From the NCBI GenBank assembly GCA_001898385.1, contig MKTT01000062.1:56587-120586 (forward strand): a stretch of 64,000 nt of DNA. Direction: 5' to 3'. Of this stretch, positions 43,146 through 52,700 are shown piece after piece (the first letter of the stretch is position 1; every line of letters begins with the position of its first letter). Source of the stretch: Planctomycetales bacterium 71-10 (GTDB taxonomy: Bacteria; Planctomycetota; Planctomycetia; Isosphaerales; Isosphaeraceae). The notes under the pieces are model-generated. The model saw only the letters and a program-made list of their open reading frames with translations. It did no database searches and was not told the origin of the DNA. Position numbers and translations under genes: made by a program.

Positions 43146-44095
43146 CCCTCCCCCTCGCCGCCCTCCATGTCGGCCGGCTTCGCGTCCCCCCAGCTCTGTT
43201 TGAGGGCTGTGGCGAGGGCGAGCCAGCGGGGGACTTCCAGGGCCTCGGCGCGGATGGAGCCGGGGATGGCGAGGGATTCGAGGAGGGCGTCGATCGCGGG
43301 CTTGTCGACCCCCTCGGGGGCGAGCTTGGCCAGGACCACGCGCAGGGCCTTGCGGCGATAGAGGAAGACGTCGCGGACGATCCGGTGAAACCAGGCCAGG
43401 TCGCCGACGGCCTCGCGTTTGGCCGGGTCGGGGCGGATCACCACGACGGCGGAGTCGACCTTCGGCCGCGGCCAGAAGACCGACGGCGGCAGGACGCGGG
43501 CGATCTCGACGTCGGCGAGGGCCTGGAGGATCACCGAGAGCGAGCTGTTCTCGGCGTCGCCGGCCTTCGCCATCATGCGCTCGCCCAGCTCCTTCTGGAT
43601 CGTGACGACGATCAGGCCGGGGCGGTTGGCGTCGTCGACCATCAGGTTCATGATGAGGGGCGTGGCGATGTTGTACGGCAGGTTCGCCACCAGCTTGTAC
43701 GGCCGGCCCTCGCGGCCCCGGGCCAGCATCTCCAGGACCTCGGGCTGGACGGCGTGCTTGGAGGCCAGGGCGTCCACGTTCAGGACGCGGGCGTTGGGGA
43801 AGGCACCGATGGCCTCGGTCGCCAGGGCGGCCATGCCGGGGTCGACCTCAACGGCCAGCACGCGGGCCCCGCGGCCGGCCATCAGCGCCGTGAGCGCGCC
43901 CGCGCCGGGGCCCACCTCCAGCACCATGTCGCCGGGCTCGACCGCCGCCTGCTCCGCGATCAGGTCGTGGATGTTCAGGTCGATGAGGAAGTTCTGGCCC
44001 AGCCGGTGGCGGGGCGTGAGCCCCCGGCGGCCGAAGATCTTGCGGAGGTACGACTGGGTCTGCCGCGTCGGCTGCGGCGATTCGGGCTCGCTCAA
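43142..44095 (-). CDS. rsmA: 16S rRNA dimethyltransferase RsmA (KsgA)
   Basis: 317 residues from a TTG at 44095 that overlaps the riboflavin synthase stop (TTGA). It dimethylates two adjacent adenines in the 3' hairpin of 16S rRNA (A1518/A1519 in E. coli numbering). [37 protein letters not shown] (SAM site), VDPGMAALA, and [18 protein letters not shown] (catalytic NLPY) are all present. Length is slightly above the family norm owing to a C-terminal acidic tail. No ribosome binding site of its own, so translation probably depends on re-initiation after ribE. Confidence 0.95.
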   Translation of the reverse strand: MSEPESPQPTRQTQSYLRKIFGRRGLTPRHRLGQNFLIDLNIHDLIAEQAAVEPGDMVLEVGPGAGALTALMAGRGARVLAVEVDPGMAALATEAIGAFPNARVLNVDALASKHAVQPEVLEMLARGREGRPYKLVANLPYNIATPLIMNLMVDDANRPGLIVVTIQKELGERMMAKAGDAENSSLSVILQALADVEIARVLPPSVFWPRPKVDSAVVVIRPDPAKREAVGDLAWFHRIVRDVFLYRRKALRVVLAKLAPEGVDKPAIDALLESLAIPGSIRAEALEVPRWLALATALKQSWGDAKPADMEGGEGEG

Positions 44096-44685
44096 CGGAC
44101 CTGCCCCAGGAGCTTCTGGACGTGCTTGGCCAGGACGTCGGCCTCGACGTTGACGCGGTCGCCGGGCTCCAGGGCCCCCAGCGTGGTGACGGCCAGCGTG
44201 TGCGGGATCAGCATGATCGAGAACCCCGCGGGCCGCACGTCGACCAGGGTCAGGCTGACGCCGTCGACGGCGATCGACCCCTTCTCGACCATCAGCGCCG
44301 TCCACGCCGGGTCGACGTCGAAGGCGAAGAACTCGAACTCCCCCTCGCGGCGGCGCTCGCGGAGGACGGCCGTGGCGTCGACGTGCCCCTGCACGATGTG
44401 CCCGCCCAGGCGGTCGCCCACGCGGACCGATCGCTCCAGGTTGACCGGGTCGCCCGGCCCTCGGGAGCCGAGGTTGGTGCGCAGGAGGGTCTCGGGCCCG
44501 GCCTGGACCTCGAAGCGCCCGGGCCCGCTGGCCACGACGGAGAGGCAGCAGCCGTTGACGGCCACGCTCTCGCCGATCGCCAGGGGGGCGTCGAGCCCCT
44601 CCCAGCGGAGGGCGAACCGCTTGCCGCCCGGCTCGTCGACCACCGACTCGACCCGCCCCAACGCCTCGACCAGCCCCGTGAACAC
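44092..44685 (-). CDS. ribE: Riboflavin synthase, alpha subunit
   Basis: 197 residues from a GTG at 44685 with GGGGAGG upstream, giving the normal N-terminus VFTGLVEALGRVES. It makes riboflavin from two molecules of 6,7-dimethyl-8-ribityllumazine. The family's internal duplication is clear: ESVAVNGCCLSVV with HIVQGHVDATAVL in the first half and GSIAVDGVSLTLVDV in the second. The trimerisation helix VEADVLAKHVQKLL closes the protein. It heads a three-gene overlapping run (ribE, rsmA, SDR). I see no FMN riboswitch; the 150 bases before it are too short and lack the conserved cores. Confidence 0.95.
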   Translation of the reverse strand: MFTGLVEALGRVESVVDEPGGKRFALRWEGLDAPLAIGESVAVNGCCLSVVASGPGRFEVQAGPETLLRTNLGSRGPGDPVNLERSVRVGDRLGGHIVQGHVDATAVLRERRREGEFEFFAFDVDPAWTALMVEKGSIAVDGVSLTLVDVRPAGFSIMLIPHTLAVTTLGALEPGDRVNVEADVLAKHVQKLLGQVR

Positions 44686-44832
44686 GCCGACCTCCCCGCC
44701 CCGGATGGGATGTTGAACTTCCACATAGTAGCATCGGGCGGCCGGGGATAGAATCGACGGTCCACGCCGGCGGCCGGATTCCGCCCGCCTCGCCCGGATC
44801 GGTAGGTCTCGAAACGAACGGGAGAACGCACG

Positions 44833-45729
44833 ATGACGCCCGCCTTCAACCGCCGCGACTTCCTCGCGACGTCCGCCGCCGCCGCGGCCGTCGCCGCGAC
44901 CGCCGGCTCGTCCCGGGCCGCCTTCGCCAGGAACGCCCTGCCCGAATCGCCCCAGGCCCGCCGCATCCTGGGGAAGACCGGCATCGAGACCTCGCTGATC
45001 GGCCTGGGGACCGGGATGATCGGCGGCGGCCAGTCCAGCAACCAGACCAAGCTGGGCGTCAAGGGCTTCACCAGGCTCGTCCGCCACTGCCTGGACCACG
45101 GCGTCACCCTGTTCGACGTCGCCGACCAGTACGGCTCGCACGTCTACCTGCGCGAGGCGCTCAAGGGCGTCCCCCGCGACAAATACGTCATCCAGACCAA
45201 GACCCACGCCACCGACGCCGTCACCGCCCGCGACCACCTCCAGCGCTACCGCCTGGAGCTGGGGGTGGACTACATCGACGTCCTGCTGCTCCACTGCATG
45301 ACCAAGAGCGGCTGGGACCACGAGCACACCGGCGCGATGGAGGAGCTGATGAAGTCCAAGGAGGACGGGCTGATCCGCGCCCACGGCACGAGTTGCCACG
45401 GCATGGACCCGCTCCGCACCTCCGCCAAGCTGCCGTTCGTCGAGGTCGACCTCGCCCGGATCAACCCCGAGGGGCTGGTCATGGACGACAAGAAGCCCGA
45501 CGAGGTCGCCTCCGTGCTGGAGGAGATGCACGGCGCGGGGAAGGGCGTCATCGGCATGAAGATCCTGGGCGAAGGCCGGATCAAGGAGCCCGCCCGCATC
45601 GACGCCTCGCTGAAGTTCGTCCTGGGCCTGGGGACCGTCGACGCCTTCATCATCGGCTTCGAGTCGCCCGAGCAGGTCGACGACGTCCTGAAGCGCACCG
45701 AGGGCGCCATCGCCGCCCTCAAGGCCTGA
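44833..45729 (+). CDS. Tat-exported aldo/keto reductase
   Basis: 298 codons. GGGAGAA lies 9 bases before the ATG. A twin-arginine signal (NRRDFLATSAAAAAVAATAG) covers residues 5-36. The aldo/keto reductase barrel has the catalytic set Asp (LFDVADQYG), Tyr (DQYG), Lys (VIQTKTHATD) and His (LLLHCMT). The NADPH-binding end is ALGF-like FIIGFESPEQVDDVL. Exported AKRs of this type are common in planctomycetes; substrate unknown. The 3' end overlaps the convergent pseudogene by 11 bases. Confidence 0.85.
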   Translation: MTPAFNRRDFLATSAAAAAVAATAGSSRAAFARNALPESPQARRILGKTGIETSLIGLGTGMIGGGQSSNQTKLGVKGFTRLVRHCLDHGVTLFDVADQYGSHVYLREALKGVPRDKYVIQTKTHATDAVTARDHLQRYRLELGVDYIDVLLLHCMTKSGWDHEHTGAMEELMKSKEDGLIRAHGTSCHGMDPLRTSAKLPFVEVDLARINPEGLVMDDKKPDEVASVLEEMHGAGKGVIGMKILGEGRIKEPARIDASLKFVLGLGTVDAFIIGFESPEQVDDVLKRTEGAIAALKA

Positions 45730-46078
45730 GCCGAAGCGACGCGGCCAGGACGTCCCGCCGGAGCGCGGGCGAGACGTCCGCCCGGCCGCCGTCGACGACC
45801 AGCGCCGGCGCCTCGCCCGGGTCGGCCCCCCCGGGCGAGGGCGATCGCCGCCGCGACGGCCGGCGAGCGGCCCATCCCGCCGCGCGCAAGAGCCACGGCG
45901 GGTTCCCCTCGCCGTCGATCGGCGGGAACCGGCAGGCGACCAGATCGCGGCGCACGACCGCCGGCGGCTCGTCCAGCGCCAGGTCGACGACGGGCTCGGC
46001 GACGACGGCCGGGTCGCGCAACGCGCCCGCGCGGCCGATCCAGAGCGAATGGTCGGGCAGGGGCCTTATCGGTATGAC
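45719..46078 (-). pseudogene. Broken protein phosphatase-like gene
   Basis: The minus strand reads IRPLPDHSLWIGRAG, VVDLALDEPPAVVRRDL, CRFPPIDGEGNPPWLLRA in one frame, then GMGRSPAVAAAIALARGG in another (45880-45828), then PALVVDGGRADVSPALRRDV in the first again. Together they are a small phosphatase-like protein of a type found in planctomycetes. Between WLLRA (45881-45895) and GMGRSP about 25 residues carrying the catalytic Cys appear deleted, shifting the frame; it returns at a seven-C run (45826-45832). The N-terminal codon is ATA where ATG is expected. I judge it non-functional. Confidence 0.6.
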
Positions 46079-46744
46079 GGCGGCCTCTCGGCATGCGCGC
46101 CCCGGGCTCGCCTCGGCCGGGTCTGCCGGCCGGAGCCGCGGAGCCGCGGCGCCGCGGCGAGCCCGGGAGCGTAGAATTCCAGGGTGCGGGAGGTGACGGC
46201 GTCGGGGCGGCTCCCGGTCCGGGCGTACTCGGCGGCGGCGGCGCCCGGTCGGGCGGCGCAGGAGGGGGCGCCCGGCAGGCGGCCGAGGGCGTCGCGTTGG
46301 TCGACGGCCTTCGAGGCCGACGGGGCGACGGTTTATCAAATTCGCACACGCCGCCCAACAGGTCCGGACGCGACTCGGCCGGGAGGGCGTCTCAGCGCTC
46401 GACGGGCATGCCGTCGGGCCGCATCATGACTCGAAGGCGCCCAGGCCGACCGTCGCCGGTCAAGTACCGATCCCGTGAACGGTTGCCGCCCCCGACGTGC
46501 CGATCGCCTCGCGCCTCCCTCTCGACGGGACGTTTCGCCCACGCCTCCAGGGTCGTTTTCGCCTTTCGCCCGTCGTGGATTATTTTCATTCCACCGATTA
46601 CACTCCTCTCGTCACAGATTCTGCGATGAGGCGTCGTGGACGGAGGAGGGTCGACCGGCTCGATCCCACTCGCTTGCAGGGGGGGAAGCCGTGCGTCCGA
46701 TTTTGAACCTCCGTCGCGGCGGTGGAGCCCGCGGGGGCTCCCGT
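46079..46744. other. Gene-poor degraded stretch
   Basis: No frame looks like a conserved protein, although several short open frames exist. 46570-46620 is AT-rich for this genome (GATTATTTTCATTCC) with GTGGA and TCCAC as short inverted repeats. Codon bias is irregular. With the pseudogene before it and a transposase remnant after it, this is probably decaying accessory DNA. Confidence 0.4.
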
Positions 46745-46906
46745 GCCACCCCGCCGCCGTGGAACCCCGACCTCGACCCGATCAAGGAGACGTCCTCGAA
46801 GCCCAAGGGCTCGACGCGGACGGCGGCGCCCCGGACTACCGAGGCCGTCTAAGTCGCCATCGTCTCGGCCCCCCAGGGCCCCACCGCCGACGACGTCCGA
46901 AGGTAG
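46745..46906 (+). mobile_element. Remnant of an IS630-type transposase (C-terminal end)
   Basis: The frame from 46745 reads PPWNPDLDPIKETSSKPKGS, TAAPRTTEAV, then an in-frame TAA at 46850-46852, then VAIVSAPQGPTADDVRR up to TAG at 46904. This follows the IS630 family pattern PPYSPDLNPIE..FSKLK..LR.AAARTxxALW, including the DDE glutamate position (here Lys, IKE). A stop replaces the usual Trp and other key residues are changed, so it is a dead fragment. Confidence 0.6.
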
Positions 46907-47002
46907 TTCGTCTCAGGGCGGCGCAAGCCGCTCCAGCGGCGCGGGCCTCGATCGTCCATCGAAATGGATGCATAAATCCTGAAGTCTGGTTTAGAGGGCC
47001 GC

Positions 47003-47986
47003 ATGGTGAATGACTTGAAGGATCAAAAGGCGCTGCGATCCGGCGACGCATCGAAGAAGCGTCCGAGCGTGATGAGGCGCATCTTGAGGCGGGTCAAGGC
47101 CGTCCTCGGGCTTGGAATCTACCGAAGACGGCTCAAGACGGTGCGGCTCGACTGGGGCGTCCGGATGAAGTGCTCCAGCGACTACTCCCAGAGGCGGCTC
47201 CTCGAGCAACGTCAGTGGGAGCCCCACCTCACCAAGATCTTCTTCGAGGTCGTCCGGCCGGGCGATCTGGTCGTCGACATCGGGGCGAACATCGGCTATT
47301 TCTCGCTCCTGGCTTCGAAGCTCGTGGGCCCGGAGGGTCGCGTCATCGCCTTCGAACCGTCCCTTCGCTGCTTCCGGCGCCTGTGCGAACACCTCTTCAT
47401 GAACAAGTGCGACAACGTCATCCCGCTGAACATGGCCCTCAGCGACGAGAAGAAGGCGCTCGAGTTGTCGCAGCCGCCCGCGTACAACCAGGGGATCGGC
47501 ACGCTCAGGCCGGTGGAAGACTGGGACAAGGAACTCATCATCGCCAGCCCGCTCGACAATATACTGCCGTCGGAATTGTGGGCCCGAGTCGGCCTCGTGA
47601 AGATCGATACGGAGGGGTGGGATTATTTCTGTCTGCAGGGGATGAGACAGCTGCTCGGCTCGCATCGGCCGGTGATCCTGGCGGAGATCAACTCCGATTT
47701 CTACGATGATCTGGCGAAGATGCACGGCGAGGGATGGACCTCCAGGCGGATGATCGAGGACTTCTTCAACTTCGTCGCATCGCAGGGATATTCCGTCAAC
47801 GGTCACGTCACGGAAGGCCTCCCCGCCGGAGACGGCTGGTTCCGATTGTCGACGGTCGAGGAGTTCCTCGATCGGTTGACCGATCCACGGCATTCGACGA
47901 AAGACCTCGACCTTTGTCTCGTTCCGCGAGGGATCGAGGTCGCTTCCGTCCAGAAGCGGGCCTTGGATGTAGATGGAGGCTCGTGA
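47003..47986 (+). CDS. FkbM family methyltransferase
   Basis: 327 codons; GAGGG lies 5 bases before the ATG. Residues 1-75 are a basic N-terminal extension. The SAM site is GDLVVDIGANIGYFSLLASK (about residues 91-110), followed by GRVIAFEPSLRCFRRLCEH, NMALSD and VGLVKIDTEGWDYFCLQGM, all FkbM hallmarks. FkbM enzymes O-methylate glycans and polyketides. Codon use is visibly less GC-biased than in the neighbours (many AAG, GAT, TTG, ATA). It lies between two transposase remnants and before a glycosyltransferase, so transfer as part of a surface-glycan locus is likely. Confidence 0.85.
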   Translation: MVNDLKDQKALRSGDASKKRPSVMRRILRRVKAVLGLGIYRRRLKTVRLDWGVRMKCSSDYSQRRLLEQRQWEPHLTKIFFEVVRPGDLVVDIGANIGYFSLLASKLVGPEGRVIAFEPSLRCFRRLCEHLFMNKCDNVIPLNMALSDEKKALELSQPPAYNQGIGTLRPVEDWDKELIIASPLDNILPSELWARVGLVKIDTEGWDYFCLQGMRQLLGSHRPVILAEINSDFYDDLAKMHGEGWTSRRMIEDFFNFVASQGYSVNGHVTEGLPAGDGWFRLSTVEEFLDRLTDPRHSTKDLDLCLVPRGIEVASVQKRALDVDGGS

Positions 47987-48091
47987 CGGATTCCGGGGTG
48001 ATGGGGCGTGCGGCGGTCTGATCGTTAGGATCGAGGGCCTCGGACGACTTTGACCTCCGCCGCGATCGGATCGGCGAGCCGCCCCGGCACG
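47987..48091. other. Short gap between FkbM gene and IS1595 remnant
   Basis: No gene or clear signal seen; codon-like structure is absent and no terminator stem of note was found. Confidence 0.3.
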
Positions 48092-48398
48092 GTGAACATC
48101 CAGGACCTCTCCGGCGACGCCAGGCGCTTCCAGACCATCCGCGACATTGCGGCGGCCCGACGGCTTGGTTCGGCCGCCTTGCTCATCGAACTCGGTCGTC
48201 AAGCACGGCCGCGACGACATCCGGCCCGACCGTCGGCGGTGCGAGTGCAAGGGCCGTCTCAAGCGTTTCGACGACCTGACCGGCACCGTCTTCGCCGGCC
48301 GTCATCTGCCGCTGCGGATCCGGATCGCCCGCCTGGACCTGATGGGCCTGAACCTCTCGGGCCTTCAGATCGCCCGCGAGTTGGGCCGACGTCCGTAG
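48092..48398 (+). mobile_element. Remnant of an IS1595-type transposase (N-terminal end)
   Basis: From 48147 the frame reads RRPDGLVRPPCSSNSVVKHG, CKGRLKRFDDLTGTVFAGRH, LMGLNLSGLQIARELG, the zinc-ribbon and following helices of IS1595/ISXO2-like transposases. The ribbon is ruined: the first CxxC is RPPC and the second CKGR. A few upstream codons from the GTG at 48092 (VNIQDLSGDARRFQTIRDI) look like the original N-terminus in another frame, so a frameshift lies near 48145. The catalytic DDE part is absent. Confidence 0.65.
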
Positions 48399-48451
48399 AC
48401 ATGGCGCCGCAAGGTTCGCCCCCAACGCCTATAAGAATAAGGACGCCTCGG

Positions 48452-49546
48452 ATGCACATCACCTTCCTGTCCTCGACCATCAACTTGTCGGGCGGCCAGC
48501 GCGTCATCGGGATCTACGCGGACCGTCTAGCGCGGCGCGGCCACGAAGTCGTGATCGTCGCCCCGCCGCGCAAGCGGCCGCCCCTGCGGGAGCTCTTCCG
48601 GTTCGCCCGCCGGGGCGTCGTGCATCCGTGGCTGAGCCCGCACGCCCGCCGGTCCCTCGGCCATTTCGGAGGGATCGCGGCCGAGGTCCGTAGGCTCCCC
48701 GAGCATCGGCCGGTGCGGTTCGCCGACGCGCCGGAGACCGAGGTCGTCATCGCCACCTGGTGGGAGACGGCGGAGTGGGCGCACGAGAACTTCCCGGCCG
48801 AGATGCCGAAGCTTTACCTGATCCAGGGCCACGAGGCGAGCCTCCCGATGGCGCCCGTGGCGCGAGTCGAGGCGACGTGGCGGCTGCCGATGCGGAAAAT
48901 CGTCATCTCACAATGGCTGGCCGACATCGCCGAGAGGGAATTCGGCGACCCGGATCGGGTCCTGATCCCCAACAGCGTGGACACGCACCAGTTCCACGCC
49001 CCCCCCCGCGGCAGGCAGGCGGTCCCGACGGTCGGGATGCTCTACTCGCACATGCCCACGAAGGGGTGCGACGACAGCCTCAGGGCCCTGGACATCTGCC
49101 GCCGGACGTTCCCGGACGTGCGCCTCGTCTCCTTCGGCGGAACGCGACCGGTCGCCCCGCTCCCCGCCGGGACGCGCTTCGTCCAGTCTCCGCCGCAGGA
49201 GTCGATCCGCGACCTGTACGCCTCCTGCGACGTCTTCCTCAACGGCAGCCATTTCGAGGGGTTCAATCTCACCCCCCTGGAGGCCATGGCGTGCCGATGT
49301 CCGGTGGTCGTGACCCGGACCGGGGCCATGCCCGAGCTGGTCCGCGAGGGCGTCAACGGCCATCTCGTCGAGCCGGGCGACATCGACGGCCTGGCCAGGG
49401 GCCTCGTCGACGTCCTCTCCGCGGACGAGGCGAGCTGGCGGCGGATGTCCGACGCCGCTTACGAAACGGCGACCGGCTACACCTGGGACGATGCGACCGA
49501 CCGGCTGGAAGGCGCGATCCTCGAAGCCGTCGCGGCGAAGGCGTGA
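48452..49546 (+). CDS. GT4 family glycosyltransferase
   Basis: 364 residues from the ATG at 48452; AAGGA lies 8 bases upstream and TATAAG (48430-48435) may be a -10 box. GT-B fold: MHITFLSSTINLSGGQRVIG at the acceptor side, then VLIPNSVDTHQF, VGMLYSHMPTKGCD and LNGSHFEGFNLTPLEAMACR, the EX7E donor-sugar motif of GT4. VVVTRTGAMPELVREGVNG follows. It likely adds a sugar to a lipid- or protein-linked surface glycan. It stands directly after the IS1595 remnant and one gene after the FkbM methyltransferase. Confidence 0.88.
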   Translation: MHITFLSSTINLSGGQRVIGIYADRLARRGHEVVIVAPPRKRPPLRELFRFARRGVVHPWLSPHARRSLGHFGGIAAEVRRLPEHRPVRFADAPETEVVIATWWETAEWAHENFPAEMPKLYLIQGHEASLPMAPVARVEATWRLPMRKIVISQWLADIAEREFGDPDRVLIPNSVDTHQFHAPPRGRQAVPTVGMLYSHMPTKGCDDSLRALDICRRTFPDVRLVSFGGTRPVAPLPAGTRFVQSPPQESIRDLYASCDVFLNGSHFEGFNLTPLEAMACRCPVVVTRTGAMPELVREGVNGHLVEPGDIDGLARGLVDVLSADEASWRRMSDAAYETATGYTWDDATDRLEGAILEAVAAKA

Positions 49547-49797
49547 CGGCGGCGATGAAAATGGGGACGGCCCCCGTCGTCCGACGGCCTCCGTCCCCCC
49601 TCCCGCGGGCGACCTTCGCCCCGCCGCCGGCCGGGGTGGACGGGAGGCCCCCCGTCCGGCCCCGACCGATCGCCGGCCCGACGGCCTCGTGCCGCCCCGC
49701 GCCCCGCGGCCGGCGATCCTGATAGAATCGGAAGGCGTGACGCGAGGGGCCGGCGAGAGGCCGACGCGCGACGCTTCCAGGGGACGAGAACGACGGC

Positions 49798-52700
49798 ATG
49801 AGCGAATTGCCTGTGGGGGCCGCTTCGTCCGAGATGGGCGGGCCGGGGCGGTCGTGGATGGAGCGGATCGACCCGTCCCGGCCGGGGCCGATCCGCGGGG
49901 AGCTGCTGGGGGCCGGGCGGCTGGAGCAGCTGGCGAGGGCCCTGGCCGACGCCGCCGTGGTCGCCCCGCGCCGCCGCGCCGGCAGCCCGCTGCTGAAGCG
50001 GTTCGCCGAGAACGGCAAGGTGCTGGAGAAGGTCCACGCCCGGATCCTGGCCGGCGAGGAGCACGCCCGCGGCATCGACGTCGAGTGGCTGCTGGACAAC
50101 TTCCACATCGTCGACGACGTGCTGAAGGAGGTCCGCCGCGACATGCCCCAGGGGTATGACGCGGTCCTCCCCAAGCTGGCCGCGACGCCGCTGAAGGGCT
50201 ACCCCCGCGCCTACGCCGTCGCGGTCGCCCTGGCGGCGCACACCGACGCCGAGTTCGACGAGGCGCGGATCAACCGCTTCGTCGCCGCCTTCCAGGAGCG
50301 GGCGCCGCTGGCCATCGGCGAGCTGTGGGCCCTCCCCACCATGCTCAGGCTGGTGCTGCTGGAGAACCTCCGCCGGCTCGCCGACGAGATGGCCTGGTCG
50401 TGGCGCGAGCGGTCGCGGGCCGACGCCTGGCTCGCCGCGCCCGAGGCGGCCCGCCCCCCCCTGGGCGAGCCCACCGGCCCGCTCGTCGCCCGCCTGGCGC
50501 AGGCCCCGCAGGCCAGGGACGCCGTCGGCCTGCTCCGGTCGCGCGGGGTGGACGTCGAGGCCGTGGTCGAGGCCGAGAGCGCCCGCCAGGCGGCGAACCA
50601 GGTGACGGTCGGCAACTGCGTGGTCGGCCTCCGGCTGCTGTCGGCCGTCGACTGGAACGCCTTCTTCGAACAGCAGAGCCTCGTCCAGAAGATCCTGCTG
50701 GAGGACCCCTCGGGGTTCTACCCCCAGCAGGACTTCGCCACCTGCGACCGCTGCCGCAAGGCCGTGGAGAACGTGGCGCGGGGCGCGAAGGCCGACGAGC
50801 GGGCCGTCGCCCGCCGGGCCGTCGAGCTGGCCGCCGCGGCCGACCCGGCCGACCACCGCCGCCGCTGCGTCGCCTTCTGGCTGATCGACGACGGCCTGCG
50901 GGCCCTCCGCGCCGGCTTCCCCTACCGCGGGCCGTGGCGGGAACGGCTGCTGGAATGGTCGCGGTCGCGGCCGAACCTCGTGTACTTCGGCTCGATCGTC
51001 GCCGCCTGGTGCGTCGTGGCCGCGGCGTTCGCGCGGCTGGCGGGCGGGGCGACGCCCGGCGCGTGGACCCTGCTGGGCGTGCTCGCGCTGCTGGCGATGC
51101 CCGTGGGCGAGGTCGCCGTGGGCTTCGTCAACCACGCGCTGACGCTCCTGCTGCCGCCGCGGATCCTGGCCAAGCTGGAATTCAAGAAGGGGATCCCGGA
51201 CGAGTACCGGACGTTCGTCGTCATCCCGACGATGCTGGTGAAGTCGCACCACGCCGCGGCCCTGCTGGAGCGGCTGGAGATCCACTACCTCTCCAACCCC
51301 GACCCCAACTTCCGGTTCGCCCTGCTGACCGACTTCGCCGACGCCCCCGCCGAGCACATGCCCGACGACCGCGCGCTGATCGACGACGCCCTGCGCCGCG
51401 TCCGCGAGCTGAACGCGCGGTACGTCGCGCCGGGCGGCGAGGACCTCTTCTATCTCTTCCACCGCAGGCGGCTGTGGAACCCGTCGCAGGGCTCGTGGAT
51501 GGGGTGGGAGCGGAAGCGCGGGAAGCTCTCGGAGTTCAACCGGATCCTCCGCGGCGGGCCGGTCGGCGGCTATGAAGTCCTCAGCGTCGAACCTTCGAAG
51601 CTGCCCCGGTTCCGGTACGTCATCACGCTGGACTCCGACACCCAGATGCCGCGCGACACGGGCGTCCGGCTGGTGGGGACGATCGCGCACCCGCTGAACC
51701 GGCCGAGGTTCGACCCGGCCACCGGCCGGGTCCTGGAGGGCTACGGCGTACTCCAGCCGCGGGTGAACTTCCACCTGACGGCCGCGACGCACTCGTACTT
51801 CGCGCGGCTGCTGGCGTCGGGGGGCGGCATCGACCCGTACTCGACGGCCGCGTCGGACTCGTACATGGACCTGTTCGGGATCGGCAGCTTCACCGGCAAG
51901 GGGGTGTACGACGTCGACGCCTTCGAGCACGCCGTCGGCGACATCTTCCCCGAGGACCGCATCCTCAGCCACGACCTCATCGAGGGGAACTACGCGCGCT
52001 GCGGGCTGCTGAGCGACACCGAGGTCTTCGACGACTTCCCGGCCCGCTACCACGCCTACGCCCGCCGCGAGCACCGCTGGATCCGCGGCGACTGGCAGCT
52101 CCTGCCGTGGCTGGGCCGGACGGTCCCGCTCCCCGGCGGCCGGTCGCGGCCGAACCCGCTGCCGACCCTGGAGCGCTGGAAGCTCCTGGACAACCTCCGC
52201 CGCAGCCTCGTCCCGCCGTCGGTCGTCCTGATGCTGGCCCTGGGGTGGACCGTGGCGCCGGGCTCGCCCTGGCTCTGGACGGCGCTGGCGCTGCTGGTGC
52301 AGGCGCAGCCGGTGCTCAAGTGGCTGACGGGGGCGACCTACGGGTCGATCCGGAGCGGTTCGCTCGGCCCGTTCCGCGGGGGCGTCGACGCCGCGGCGTC
52401 GCTGGCGGGCCAGTCGCTCCTGTCGCTGGCCTTCCTCCCCGACCAGGCCCGCCAGGCCGTCGACGCGGTCGCCCGGACGCTCCACCGCTCGTTCATCAGC
52501 CATCAACGGATGCTGGAATGGGAGACCGCCGCGTCGACCGAGCAGCGCCTGGGGGGCGCGCTGACGACGTTCGTGCGGACGATGTGGCCGGCGTCGGCGA
52601 CGGCGCTGTTGATCGGGGCGGCGGTGGCCTGGCTGCGGCCGTCGGCGCTGTGGACGGCCGGGCCGATCCTGCTGGCGTGGCTCCTCTCGCCGCTGGTCGC

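Noticed and set aside
44686..44832. FMN riboswitch before ribE.
   Set aside because: The gap is short, the expected conserved cores are not seen, and the divergent AKR gene shares it.
46392..46589. A 65-codon minus-strand frame beginning MKIIHDGRKAK.
   Set aside because: Start region is protein-like and slightly AT-rich, but there is no usable ribosome binding site and no recognisable family; the stretch lies in degraded DNA.
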